Source: Campylobacter ureolyticus ACS-301-V-Sch3b (GTDB lineage: Bacteria > Campylobacterota > Campylobacteria > Campylobacterales > Campylobacteraceae). From it: DNA of 35,155 nt. This document shows, piece after piece, positions 1 to 8,554 of the stretch (position 1 is its first letter; every line of letters starts with the position of its first letter). The notes beneath the pieces were generated by a model. The model saw nothing but the letters and a program-made list of their open reading frames with translations. It had not been told where the DNA came from and ran no database searches. A program made the translations under genes and the position numbers. Where the stretch lies: positions 1 to 35,155 of the forward strand of contig NZ_KE340329.1 in assembly GCF_000413435.1 (NCBI RefSeq). The letters are read 5' to 3'.

Positions 1-299
1 AACTTGCAAAAGCAGGAAAAGGTCTTGGAGATGATAATTTAGAAGCTTTTTTAGTTGCTTTTACAAATTCATATGGACTAGATAGAAAATTTAATTTTCC
101 TAACGAAAACAACAATAAAAATAATGATAAAGAACAAAATAAAGAAAATGAAAATCCTATAAATAAACAAAATAATGCTATCACAGAAAAAGAATTAAGC
201 AATATAGAAAAATTATCAAAAGAAGCTGTATCAAAAATAACTAAAACAAAAGAAAAAGAAAAAGGAATTTCAAAACCTACAAGTTTAGGTATCAGTTAA
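1..299 (+). CDS. 3' end of an unrecognised cargo protein (partial)
   Basis: An open frame enters from the left edge (first full codon at 3) and stops at TAA 297-299, giving the last 98 residues of a longer protein. I do not recognise the family. The first part reads LAKAGKGLGDDNLEAF and may be the end of a folded domain. It is followed by an Asn/Lys/Glu-rich linker and then a block starting NAITEKELSNIEKL. That block aligns without gaps with the C-terminal blocks of the zeta-like protein (7127-8020) and the nuclease-like protein (29339-30100), and it lies 19 residues from the C-terminus. I infer that this is another cargo or effector protein of the plasmid. A palindromic TTATATTAATATAA box lies 11 bases after the stop. 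Confidence 0.75.
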   Translation, partial: LAKAGKGLGDDNLEAFLVAFTNSYGLDRKFNFPNENNNKNNDKEQNKENENPINKQNNAITEKELSNIEKLSKEAVSKITKTKEKEKGISKPTSLGIS

Positions 300-310
300 A
301 AGAATATAAT

Positions 311-324
311 TTATATTAATATAA
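311..324. repeat. Post-stop palindromic box 1
   Basis: Perfect 14-bp palindrome TTATATTAATATAA, 11 bases after the stop codon of the truncated first gene. It is the reference member of a family of six sites that follow genes between 300 and 11100. Confidence 0.6.
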
Positions 325-361
325 TAGAAATTATATTAAGTTAATATTAAGAATTTTTTAT

Positions 362-367
362 TATAAT
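362..367 (+). promoter_or_regulatory. Probable -10 box for the DarB-like gene
   Basis: TATAAT at 362-367 lies 14 bases before the start at 381, preceded by AT-rich DNA with T runs as in Campylobacter promoters. The short leader would hold only the AGGA ribosome binding site at about 371. Confidence 0.4.
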
Positions 368-380
368 TTCAGGAAAAGAT

Positions 381-3300
381 ATGCCAAAGAGAAAACAAAA
401 ACAAGAGTGGTGGGAAGGCGGACTATTCGAAGAACTTTATAAAAATAAAGTTGATACACTAGATGAATATCTAAAAGGAGAAGCAGATGAAAGCAGCTTG
501 GGAAATGACACCGAAAGAAAAAGAGAATTGGAAGAACGAAATGTCACAGAAATGGATACTAAGGGAGACTACACCATTAGAAGAAGCACAATGGCTAACG
601 GGGATGAATATCCAATCGATTCTGATAGGCGAGAATTCCAATCCTCTATGGACACAAATAGACAGCAATACGGACTATCCAAGGGAGAAACAACCCAAAA
701 TGGAAGTATTTCAGGTAGCAATAGAATATATGAAAGAGAAGAGAAATCTAATATCTCCACTAATAACAAACGACTTAATGAACCTATTCAACTTGAATTC
801 GATTTTACAACTGAACTTAGTAGAGATGTATCTCTCAACCTTGATAATCAATGGTTGCGACAAGGAGATGAAATACATAATGAACGATGGGATACATTGC
901 CTACAAATAGCAAGCAAAATTCAAGAACATCTAATACTTCTAGCCTACACGAGCAAACAAGCCAAAGAGAAGATGAAGATGATGGGATTTTGGCAAATGC
1001 AGGAGAGTCTAGGAATTCCGTATTACATAGGATACAAGATAGCAAAGATCTATATGATGATAGACACAAAATATCTACCAAATGGAATGACCTGGAAGGA
1101 ACTTCTAGCAGTGGGAGCATTCAAGGAGAGTTGGGCGAACAGCCAAGCAGTGAAACTAATCAAAGCAGTGGAAGATTTAGACAAAATCAGTCACCCAATG
1201 CGATACATAGTGATGAAATTACGAAAGATGAATATCATCAAAACAGACAACGAGCAGGTGGAATTTTTTCTCAAATTGAACAAAATAGCGATGGAATCAT
1301 CAACGATTTACAACCTATTAGAAGAGAAACAGACAGAAAAATACAACAAGATGGAAGTTTTCAAACTAGAAGATCTAGAGAAAATAATAACAATCAAAGA
1401 GATATTAGAAACTCCACTCTAAAACTAACTTCAACCTATAAAAATGAGGATTTTATCTATCAAGATGAGATTCTCATTAAAGGTAAAAAAGATAGATTTT
1501 ATAAAAATTATGAAGCTGTAAAACTCACAAAAGAACTAACTAAAATAAAAAATATTGCTATAAGCAATAATAATTTTTTTACAATTACAAAAGAAGAACA
1601 AACTATTATCTCACAATTTACAGGCTGGGGCGGTGTTAGTGAAGCTTTTGATGAAAACAATCAAAACTTCAAACAAGAAAATACACTTTTAAAAAATTTA
1701 TTGACCGAAGAAGAATATAAAGAAGCAAAAGAAACTATCACAAACGCATATTTTACGCCTCAAATTTTGGTAAATACCATACATAAAGCACTTAATGAAA
1801 TGGGAATTAATAGCGATAATAATAAAAAAAGAGTGCTAGAGCCGAGTGCTGGAAGTGGTGCTTTTTTAAAACCAAATCCAAATTTTGAATATTTAACTAT
1901 TGAGAAAAATCATCTTAGCTCCGATATGTTATCTTTACTTTTTCCAAATCAAAAACACTACGCTATGGGATATGAAGACGACTTAGCCAATCAAAACATT
2001 ACTAAATTTGATGCAATAATAGGAAATCCACCATTTGGAGAAATAGCCATTATAGATAAAAATAGAGCTTTAAAAGAAGATATTCCAAGAATGTCTCTAC
2101 ATAACTTTTTTGCTGCAAAATCTGCTTCACATATGCTAAAAGATGATGGAATTATGGCTTTTGTTATCTCTACTAAATTTCTAGATTCAAAAACAGATAT
2201 AACAAGAAGATATATAGACAATTACGCAACTTTTTTAGGTGCTGTAAGACTACCTGAAAACACCTTTGATAGCACTCACTCATCAACTGATATTGTATTT
2301 TTTAAAAAAGGTAAAGATTTAAATTTAAACAACAATTGGCTAAATGTAGAAAATTTTAAAGATACAAATCAAATAATAAACAACTATTTTATTCAAAATC
2401 CAAACAATATTTTAGGAAATTTAGAAATTCAGATTAGATCTCACGGAGAAGAGCTAGTTTGCACAAAAAACTCAAATTTGAATTTAGAAAATGAACTAAA
2501 TAGATTTGTTGAAACATTACCAAAAAATATTTATAAATTCCACAAAAATGAAACAAAAATTAATGATGAGATTTATCTTGATGAGATAATAGATGCAAAT
2601 TATTATAAAGATTTAAAACAAAATAACTATTTTATATTCAATAATGAAATTTACATTAAAAAAGGCGAAATAAATAATGCAAATGGTATTCTTGCCACAA
2701 AGCCTGAACTAAAACCAGCACAACAAGAAAGAGTTAAAAATTTTATAAATTTAAGAGATGCACATAAAGAGTTAATTGAGCTTGAAAAAACGGATATTAG
2801 CGATGATGATAACCAATTAATCCAGGCAAGAGAAAAATTAAATAATTTTTTAGATATTTATCATAAAAAATGTGGTTTTTTGCATAATTCAAGCAGAAAA
2901 AGTGGAATCGACCAGGATGTAGATTACGCTAAAATTGCATCACTTGAAAAAAACTACCAAAAAGCAATAAGTCCTGAATTAGCTTTAAAAAATGGTGTCA
3001 CACCAAGAAAAGAAAGCTGTGAAAAAGCAAATATTTTAATACACAGAGTAATAAAACCAAAATCAGAAATTAAATTTGACAATGAGTTTGATGGATTAAT
3101 TGCCAGTATAAACAAATACGGCAAACCAAATATAGAATATATAGCTAAAACTTTAAATAAAACTAGTAATGATGTTGCAAATAGTCTAATATCTGAAAAT
3201 CAAATTTTTTTAGATCCAATTAAACTATCACAAGGCGAAAAAGAATTTGTTTTATCCGCCAAATATCTATCAGGAGATGTAAGAGAAAAATTAAAAATAG

Positions 3301-6300
3301 CCAAAGATATAGCCAAGACTTTTCCTGAAATAAATAAAAATATAGAAAGCTTAAAAGAAGTCATTCCAACAGATTTAAAACCAAGCGAAATAGATGCACC
3401 TATGGGAGCTAGTTGGATACCGTTAAAATATTATAATGACTTTTTTGAAAGTGAATTAGGGATTTCACAAGAGTTTTGGCATTTAAGTAGAAGCAACCTA
3501 ACAGGTGAGTGGAAATTTGAAGGTCAAACCCATCCTATGACTATATACAATGAAAGAAGACTTAGTTTTGAAAGATTTTCACCTTATAACATATGCACAA
3601 ATGCTTTACAAAACTCCAGTATTGTCATTAAAAAAGAAACTGGCAATCAGTTAAGAGATGTTGATAGGAATTTAAGATTTGATAAAAATGGCAATCCTAT
3701 GATGGAAAAAGTAGTAGATGTTGAAAAAACTCAAAAAGTTAATAGCTTAATACAAAGTGTTAGAGAAAAATTTGATAATTGGATATGGAAAGATTATGAA
3801 AGAAGAACTGATCTTTGCGAAATTTATAACAATACTTTTAATTGCTACGCACATAAACATTATGATGGAAGCGATTTAAAGCTAGATAGTTTAAACTCAA
3901 ATATAAATTTAAGAAAACATCAAAAAGATGCTATTTTTAGAGCTATAAATGAGCAAAATTGCCTTTTTGATCACGAAGTTGGAGCAGGTAAAACATTAAC
4001 TGCAATTTGCTCTGTAATGAAGCAAAAAGAGCTTGGAATTGCAAATAAAGCTTTAATTGCAGTGCCAAATCATCTTGTAAATCAATGGAGTGACGAATTT
4101 TATAACGCTTACCCAAATGCAAATTTGTTAATAAGTGATGAAAAATCAGTATCACCGCAAAACAGAGAAGAGTTTTTTGGCAAAATTATGAATGGAGAAT
4201 ATGACGCTATTATAATTTCGCATTCTCAGCTTGAAAAAATTCCAGTTCCTCCAGAAGTAGAACAAAATGTTATGAAAAGACAAATTGAAGAGTTGCAAGA
4301 AAGTATAAATTTTGCTGAAAAAAATGATGAAAATATCCGCCCTGCTTCAATAAAACAAATGCAAAAAAGATTAAATTCTTTAGAAGAAAGATTAAAAGAG
4401 AAATTAGATAAAGATAACAAATCCAAAGCTTTAAATTTTTCTGATTTAGGAATTGATTATTTAGTAGTGGATGAAAGTCATATGTATAAAAATTTGCCAT
4501 TTTCTACACATTTAAAGGTAAAAGGTTTAGGAAATCAAGCAGGATCTAAAAAAGCTTTGTCTATGTATTGTTTTACAGAATATCTAAATAATAATGATAA
4601 AAAAATACTCTTTCTTACTGGAACGCCTATTTCAAACTCACTAACTGAACTATATAATATAAACAAGTATTTAATGCCTAATGATTTAGAAAAAAAAGGT
4701 ATTGGCTCATTTGATGCTTGGGCAAGTAATTTTGCAAAAATAGAAAATGTGCCTGAACTAAACGCAACAGCACAAAATTTTAAAATTGTAAGTAGATTTA
4801 CAGCACTTAATAATTTGCCTGAAGTGTGTGGAGCTTACGGAGAGATTGCTGATATTGTAACGAACTCAGACATTAAAAAACACTATACTCACTATGTTCC
4901 TGAAGTAAATATCATAAAAAGCGTATCGCCAATAAGCAAAGAACAAAGATTTTATATAGGTGTCCAGGATAAAGATGGAAACTATAATGAAGGCTCAATC
5001 ATTGCAAGAATGGAAAAATTAGGAAGTGGCTCTTTTGATCCAAAAATAGATAATCACTTAAAATGCACGAGTGACGCAAAAAAAGCAGGAATTGACTTTA
5101 GACTAATAGATCCGAATGCACCTGATTTTGAAAAATCTAAAATGAACAACTGTGTTAAAAATATAGTAGAAGAATACCACAATTGGGATAAAGAAAAAGG
5201 AACTCAACTAGTATTCTTAGATATAGGAACACCTCGCCAAACAAATCAACTATCTACAAATTTAAATATCGATACTGAAAATAACAAACAAGAAAAAGAT
5301 TTTATTAATATAAATGAAATTATTGAAGATGATGTAGATTTTGATCAAGAAGAAGATAGAGATAGCGATGAAAATTCATTTTTTCTTTATGGAGATTTAT
5401 ATAAAAAGCTAGTAAAAGCAGGTATTCCAAGAGAAGAGATAGCTTTTATACACGATACTGGCGGAAGCAATGCTAAAAAACAAGAGTTGTTTCAAAAAGT
5501 AAATAGTGGCGAGATAAGAATTTTAATAGGCTCAACAGCAAAAATGGGAGCTGGAACAAATGTTCAAGAACGAGTAACAGCAATACACCATTTTGATGTG
5601 CCGTGGCGACCAAGTGATTTTATTCAAAGAAATGGAAGAGTTATAAGACAAGGAAATGTTTTATTCCAAAAAGATCCTGATAATTTTAAGATAAAAGAAT
5701 TTCGTTATGTAACTGAAAATACATATGATGCAGTTTCTTGGCAGATTATAGAAACTAAATCGAACTCATTAGTAAATTTTAGAAAAGGCTTAGTTGATGG
5801 CAGAACCTTGAGTGGCTTTGAAGAAGAAGCAGCAAGTGCTGCTGAAATGAAAGCTGCTGCAACTGGAAATCCACTTATAATCGATCAAGTAAAATTAAAA
5901 AGTGCTTTAGATAAAGAAGAAATTTTATATAAAAACTTTTTAAATGATATAATAAATGCCAAAGACACAATAGAAGCCAATAATAAAAAGATTGACTATC
6001 TTAAAAAAGATATTATAAATTTACAACTTGCTCAAAATACACTCAACAACAATCAAAATGAAAATTTTCAATGCATTATGTTATCTCCATATGGATCTAA
6101 ATATAGCACAGAATATGAAAGAAAATTTGATATACCAAAAGACAGAAATGATGATTTTGTAAAACTAGAGCAAGAATCTATGAATAATATATTTTTAGAA
6201 AATTTTAAAAATATATCTGTATATGAAAGAAATATAATGGAAATTATGAGATATAAGGGTTTTACAATATATGGTGGATGGAGCGATAATCCAAAAGAGA

Positions 6301-6737
6301 TATCTTTTACAATACAAGACAGAACAGATGGCAAAATAACTAATTTTTATCCTGAAAACTTACATTATAAGATAGATGACAATAACCTTTTTACTCATAT
6401 TTCCTTTAATGGTTTTATAAGAAGATTAAACAATTATCTAAATAAAGAAAATCTATTAAAAGAAGAAAATAAAAACAAAGAAACAATTAAATCATTAGAA
6501 AAAAATACAGCTGATTTAAAAGTTTATTTAAATGAAAATGAAACCTATAAAAAGCAAAATATACTAAATTTATTAAGGGATGAAAATAAAATTATTATAA
6601 ACGAATTAGCAAAATCATCTAAAAATCCAGCTTATAAAAGTTCATTTAAGTCAAAATTTTTAGAAAGTCAAAATTTAAAAAACAATAGGATAATAAACAA
6701 TGAAAATAACCAAGAAAAAAACAAAGAAATTTTATAA
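381..6737 (+). CDS. DarB-like N6-adenine methyltransferase / SNF2-type helicase, 2118 aa
   Basis: A very large two-enzyme protein of the kind found on plasmids, ICEs and phages. Phage P1 DarB, an antirestriction protein, is the best-known relative in architecture. Residues 1-347 are hydrophilic and low in complexity. An FTGWGG motif at about 413-418 precedes the methyltransferase domain: SAM motif PSAGSGAF at 488-495 and catalytic NPPF at 549-552. The helicase has Walker A GAGKT at 1201-1205, DESH at 1364-1367, GTP at 1414-1416 and QRNGR at 1749-1753. The last 300 residues are Lys/Asn/Glu-rich and probably coiled. The start at 381 has AGGA five bases upstream. Likely roles, inferred from the family, are modification or protection of incoming plasmid DNA. 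Unusually, codons 36-347 overlap a second long open frame (487-1422) and are much richer in G+C than the rest of the gene. Confidence 0.88.
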   Translation: MPKRKQKQEWWEGGLFEELYKNKVDTLDEYLKGEADESSLGNDTERKRELEERNVTEMDTKGDYTIRRSTMANGDEYPIDSDRREFQSSMDTNRQQYGLSKGETTQNGSISGSNRIYEREEKSNISTNNKRLNEPIQLEFDFTTELSRDVSLNLDNQWLRQGDEIHNERWDTLPTNSKQNSRTSNTSSLHEQTSQREDEDDGILANAGESRNSVLHRIQDSKDLYDDRHKISTKWNDLEGTSSSGSIQGELGEQPSSETNQSSGRFRQNQSPNAIHSDEITKDEYHQNRQRAGGIFSQIEQNSDGIINDLQPIRRETDRKIQQDGSFQTRRSRENNNNQRDIRNSTLKLTSTYKNEDFIYQDEILIKGKKDRFYKNYEAVKLTKELTKIKNIAISNNNFFTITKEEQTIISQFTGWGGVSEAFDENNQNFKQENTLLKNLLTEEEYKEAKETITNAYFTPQILVNTIHKALNEMGINSDNNKKRVLEPSAGSGAFLKPNPNFEYLTIEKNHLSSDMLSLLFPNQKHYAMGYEDDLANQNITKFDAIIGNPPFGEIAIIDKNRALKEDIPRMSLHNFFAAKSASHMLKDDGIMAFVISTKFLDSKTDITRRYIDNYATFLGAVRLPENTFDSTHSSTDIVFFKKGKDLNLNNNWLNVENFKDTNQIINNYFIQNPNNILGNLEIQIRSHGEELVCTKNSNLNLENELNRFVETLPKNIYKFHKNETKINDEIYLDEIIDANYYKDLKQNNYFIFNNEIYIKKGEINNANGILATKPELKPAQQERVKNFINLRDAHKELIELEKTDISDDDNQLIQAREKLNNFLDIYHKKCGFLHNSSRKSGIDQDVDYAKIASLEKNYQKAISPELALKNGVTPRKESCEKANILIHRVIKPKSEIKFDNEFDGLIASINKYGKPNIEYIAKTLNKTSNDVANSLISENQIFLDPIKLSQGEKEFVLSAKYLSGDVREKLKIAKDIAKTFPEINKNIESLKEVIPTDLKPSEIDAPMGASWIPLKYYNDFFESELGISQEFWHLSRSNLTGEWKFEGQTHPMTIYNERRLSFERFSPYNICTNALQNSSIVIKKETGNQLRDVDRNLRFDKNGNPMMEKVVDVEKTQKVNSLIQSVREKFDNWIWKDYERRTDLCEIYNNTFNCYAHKHYDGSDLKLDSLNSNINLRKHQKDAIFRAINEQNCLFDHEVGAGKTLTAICSVMKQKELGIANKALIAVPNHLVNQWSDEFYNAYPNANLLISDEKSVSPQNREEFFGKIMNGEYDAIIISHSQLEKIPVPPEVEQNVMKRQIEELQESINFAEKNDENIRPASIKQMQKRLNSLEERLKEKLDKDNKSKALNFSDLGIDYLVVDESHMYKNLPFSTHLKVKGLGNQAGSKKALSMYCFTEYLNNNDKKILFLTGTPISNSLTELYNINKYLMPNDLEKKGIGSFDAWASNFAKIENVPELNATAQNFKIVSRFTALNNLPEVCGAYGEIADIVTNSDIKKHYTHYVPEVNIIKSVSPISKEQRFYIGVQDKDGNYNEGSIIARMEKLGSGSFDPKIDNHLKCTSDAKKAGIDFRLIDPNAPDFEKSKMNNCVKNIVEEYHNWDKEKGTQLVFLDIGTPRQTNQLSTNLNIDTENNKQEKDFININEIIEDDVDFDQEEDRDSDENSFFLYGDLYKKLVKAGIPREEIAFIHDTGGSNAKKQELFQKVNSGEIRILIGSTAKMGAGTNVQERVTAIHHFDVPWRPSDFIQRNGRVIRQGNVLFQKDPDNFKIKEFRYVTENTYDAVSWQIIETKSNSLVNFRKGLVDGRTLSGFEEEAASAAEMKAAATGNPLIIDQVKLKSALDKEEILYKNFLNDIINAKDTIEANNKKIDYLKKDIINLQLAQNTLNNNQNENFQCIMLSPYGSKYSTEYERKFDIPKDRNDDFVKLEQESMNNIFLENFKNISVYERNIMEIMRYKGFTIYGGWSDNPKEISFTIQDRTDGKITNFYPENLHYKIDDNNLFTHISFNGFIRRLNNYLNKENLLKEENKNKETIKSLEKNTADLKVYLNENETYKKQNILNLLRDENKIIINELAKSSKNPAYKSSFKSKFLESQNLKNNRIINNENNQEKNKEIL
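487..1422 (+). CDS. Nested overlapping gene candidate, 311 aa, unknown function
   Basis: A 311-codon open frame lies wholly inside the DarB-like gene, in the +1 frame. It begins with ATG 487, preceded by a perfect AAGGAG at 475-480 (6-base spacing), and the same frame is closed by TAA at 472-474 just upstream. The predicted protein looks like a folded one, with regular Trp, Leu, Ile and Met and stretches such as MGFWQMQESLGIPYYIGY and GMTWKELLAVGAF. The host frame over the same bases is Ser/Asn/Asp/Arg-rich and appears disordered. Lines sampled across the overlap are 42-50% G+C, against 23% at 1681-1740. No domain is recognised. It ends where the conserved part of the host protein begins. The alternative is that this frame is open by chance because of the unusual composition. 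The ribosome binding site and the length argue against that but do not prove expression. Confidence 0.5.
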   Translation: MKAAWEMTPKEKENWKNEMSQKWILRETTPLEEAQWLTGMNIQSILIGENSNPLWTQIDSNTDYPREKQPKMEVFQVAIEYMKEKRNLISPLITNDLMNLFNLNSILQLNLVEMYLSTLIINGCDKEMKYIMNDGIHCLQIASKIQEHLILLAYTSKQAKEKMKMMGFWQMQESLGIPYYIGYKIAKIYMMIDTKYLPNGMTWKELLAVGAFKESWANSQAVKLIKAVEDLDKISHPMRYIVMKLRKMNIIKTDNEQVEFFLKLNKIAMESSTIYNLLEEKQTEKYNKMEVFKLEDLEKIITIKEILETPL

Positions 6738-6770
6738 TTTATTTTATATTAAAATAATAGATTTTATATT
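6720..6770 (+). repeat. 51-bp direct repeat, copy 1
   Basis: Identical over 51 bases to 8003-8053. It covers the last codons of the DarB-like gene (encoding NKEIL and the stop), the post-stop palindromic box and the following attttatatt. The same segment closes the unrelated zeta-like gene. Confidence 0.9.
6744..6757. repeat. Post-stop palindromic box 2
   Basis: TTATATTAAAATAA, one mismatch to the perfect palindrome at 311-324. It begins after a 6-base gap from the stop of the DarB-like gene. Confidence 0.5.
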
Positions 6771-6789
6771 ACTTTAATTTTTATTATAG

Positions 6790-6795
6790 TATAAT
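6790..6795 (+). promoter_or_regulatory. Probable -10 box for the toxin/antitoxin-like pair
   Basis: TATAAT preceded by a T-rich stretch, about 50 bases before the chosen start at 6845. It would drive the small protein and the zeta-like gene together. Confidence 0.4.
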
Positions 6796-6844
6796 TTTTA
6801 TAAAATAAAAAATGAGTAACAAACTTAAAAAGAAAGGATTTAAA

Positions 6845-7123
6845 ATGGGTATAAATTTAGACTTAGATTGGGATAGAGCTATGAGTGGCGATGAATTTGA
6901 AATTTTAAGATCCAAATGCGATTACTGTGCGGATTTGATAACTCGACTTATGAGAGAGAAAAATATAGTAGATAGAAGTTATAAAAATGATGATTTGAAT
7001 AATTTTTGGGATTTAACAGACAAAATTTGGCAAGAATACTCAAAAGAAAAAACCTATGATGAGTGCAAAAAGATTTTAGCAGATGAGCGAGATAGAATCA
7101 TAAAAAAATATAAATTGAGATAA
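6845..7123 (+). CDS. Small acidic protein, possible antitoxin of the zeta-like gene, 92 aa
   Basis: A 92-residue mostly helical, charged protein ending three bases before the zeta-like gene. I chose ATG 6845 because AAAGGA sits six bases upstream; the in-frame ATG at 6812 has no ribosome binding site. Size and position match an epsilon-type antitoxin, which in epsilon/zeta systems is about 90 residues, encoded directly upstream, and blocks the zeta nucleotide-binding site. I see no diagnostic motif, so the role is inferred from context only. It contains Cys29, Cys32 and Cys73-type residues, not arranged as a clear metal site. The pair appears to be transcribed from the TATAAT at 6790. Confidence 0.65.
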   Translation: MGINLDLDWDRAMSGDEFEILRSKCDYCADLITRLMREKNIVDRSYKNDDLNNFWDLTDKIWQEYSKEKTYDECKKILADERDRIIKKYKLR

Positions 7124-7126
7124 AAA

Positions 7127-8020
7127 ATGACGGATTTAGAAAAATTATCAAATTTTACAGAACAAGACATAATTAATGCAGCTGATGATAGATGGAGTAG
7201 AATTTCAAAGCATTGTCATCGTCAAAACCAAACTCCAAAGCTTTATTTAGTTGGCGGACAACCAGGAGCTGGAAAATCAACAACAATTAGCAAAATACAA
7301 AGATCTATGGATAATAATTGTATTATTATAAATTTAGATGACTACAGAGCTTTACATCCAAATGCAAGAGAGATTTATGAAAAAGGTGCAAAAGATAGTG
7401 ATGATTATTCAATCTATACAAATCCATTTATGAGAGAAGTTGGCGAAAAACTTATCGATAAAGCTATAGAAAATGGCTATAACGTCATACTGGAGCGAAC
7501 TTTAAGCTCAACCGATACAGTAAGCAAACAATTAGATAAATTTAAGAAAAATGGATATGAGTTAAATCTCTATGTAGTAACTTGCAATAAAAATCATAGT
7601 ATAAGCTCAGTTGAACAAAGATATTTACAACAAAAAGTAGATTTTGAAAAAGATAAAGAATTCCAAGAGCCACCAAGAAAAATATCCAAAGAATTTCAAA
7701 AAGAATGCTATGAAAATTTAGGAAAATCAACTCAAACATTAGCACAAAAATATGATTTTAAAGATATTGAAATTATATACAGAAGCCTACAATATAAACA
7801 ACATTGTGTTTTTGATAAAAATGATAAAACTAAATTACATAATGAAGAAAAAATAGAAAAATTAATATCTCGTATAGTAAATGGAAAAAATAAAGCTATA
7901 ACCAATGAAGAGTTAAATAGTATCAGCAAAGAAACAGATAAAGCAGTAAGAAATATTTTTAAACAAAAAGAAAAAAATAGTAGAGAAAATAAAAAAGAAA
8001 GTAACAAAGAAATTTTATAA
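7127..8020 (+). CDS. Zeta-toxin family P-loop kinase, 297 aa
   Basis: A zeta-family kinase. Characterised members phosphorylate UDP-N-acetylglucosamine and block cell-wall synthesis. Walker A GGQPGAGKS is at residues 43-51, the LDDYRALHPN strand with catalytic-type Asp is at about 70-79, and VILERTLSST with the conserved Glu123 follows, all in zeta order. The core ends near residue 240. A C-terminal extension then carries a 22-residue block (KAITNEELNSI to AVRNI, 7892-7957) shared with the truncated gene at 1-299 and the nuclease-like gene at 29339. This suggests that the protein may be exported by the plasmid's secretion system as well as, or instead of, acting in addiction. Its last codons and 3' flank are a 51-bp copy of the DarB-like gene's end. 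The upstream 92-residue gene is the likely antitoxin. Confidence 0.85.
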   Translation: MTDLEKLSNFTEQDIINAADDRWSRISKHCHRQNQTPKLYLVGGQPGAGKSTTISKIQRSMDNNCIIINLDDYRALHPNAREIYEKGAKDSDDYSIYTNPFMREVGEKLIDKAIENGYNVILERTLSSTDTVSKQLDKFKKNGYELNLYVVTCNKNHSISSVEQRYLQQKVDFEKDKEFQEPPRKISKEFQKECYENLGKSTQTLAQKYDFKDIEIIYRSLQYKQHCVFDKNDKTKLHNEEKIEKLISRIVNGKNKAITNEELNSISKETDKAVRNIFKQKEKNSRENKKESNKEIL

Positions 8021-8053
8021 TTTATTTTATATTAAAATAATAGATTTTATATT
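8003..8053 (+). repeat. 51-bp direct repeat, copy 2
   Basis: Identical to 6720-6770. It covers the codons for NKEIL and the stop of the zeta-like gene plus the post-stop box (8027-8040). The two upstream genes are unrelated apart from this end, so the segment was copied or recombined as a 3'-end module. Confidence 0.9.
8027..8040. repeat. Post-stop palindromic box 3
   Basis: TTATATTAAAATAA inside the second copy of the 51-bp repeat, after a 6-base gap from the stop of the zeta-like gene. Confidence 0.5.
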
Positions 8054-8068
8054 TAGTATGGAGAAACA

Positions 8069-8554
8069 ATGAAAAATAAAATTTTAATAATGAGCCTAGT
8101 TGTAGTATTTAATGCTTTACTTATAATAGGCATTTATTATAACACAGAAGATAGTATGGGTAATTATCTTATACAAATATTTATAGCTTTAGCTTTTGCA
8201 ACTATAACAGAATTTTCAAGAATAATAATTTTTTATCAAAAAAAATCAAATTTTAATCTATTTCTTGTTGCATTTATTATAATGTTTTTTGCAACAGAAA
8301 CAGGAAAATGGACTAGATTTTATCAAGATAAACATATTATTTATCAAGATTTTAGAGGGTTTGAAACTTTATACTATGGCGGAAAAAAAGCAATAGAAAT
8401 TAATAGTGATAAAATAGGATCAGTTTGGTTTTTAAAAGAAGATGAAACAACATTTATATTGTTCGATGGGACAAAAATAGAATGCCTTAAAAACGAATGT
8501 AATATTGTAGAAAATAAGGAAAAAAATGCAACTTACAAAAGAACAAACAGCTGA
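8069..8554 (+). CDS. Small inner-membrane protein, 161 aa
   Basis: Unrecognised. Three hydrophobic segments are visible, at about residues 4-24, 33-54 and 63-77, followed by an 80-residue hydrophilic tail that may be a small beta-rich domain (KHIIYQDFRGFETLYYGG). ATG 8069 has GGAGA seven bases upstream. The last 29 bases overlap the primase-like gene in another frame, which implies translational coupling. No function can be inferred from the sequence beyond membrane location. The post-stop box and copy 2 of the 51-bp repeat lie directly upstream. Confidence 0.7.
   Translation: MKNKILIMSLVVVFNALLIIGIYYNTEDSMGNYLIQIFIALAFATITEFSRIIIFYQKKSNFNLFLVAFIIMFFATETGKWTRFYQDKHIIYQDFRGFETLYYGGKKAIEINSDKIGSVWFLKEDETTFILFDGTKIECLKNECNIVENKEKNATYKRTNS

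Noticed and set aside
848..1120. 90-codon minus-strand frame in the DarB overlap region
   Set aside because: A third reading of the GC-richer segment. No ribosome binding site, and Ser/Leu/Cys-rich as expected from antisense. Only the 487-1422 frame has start signals.
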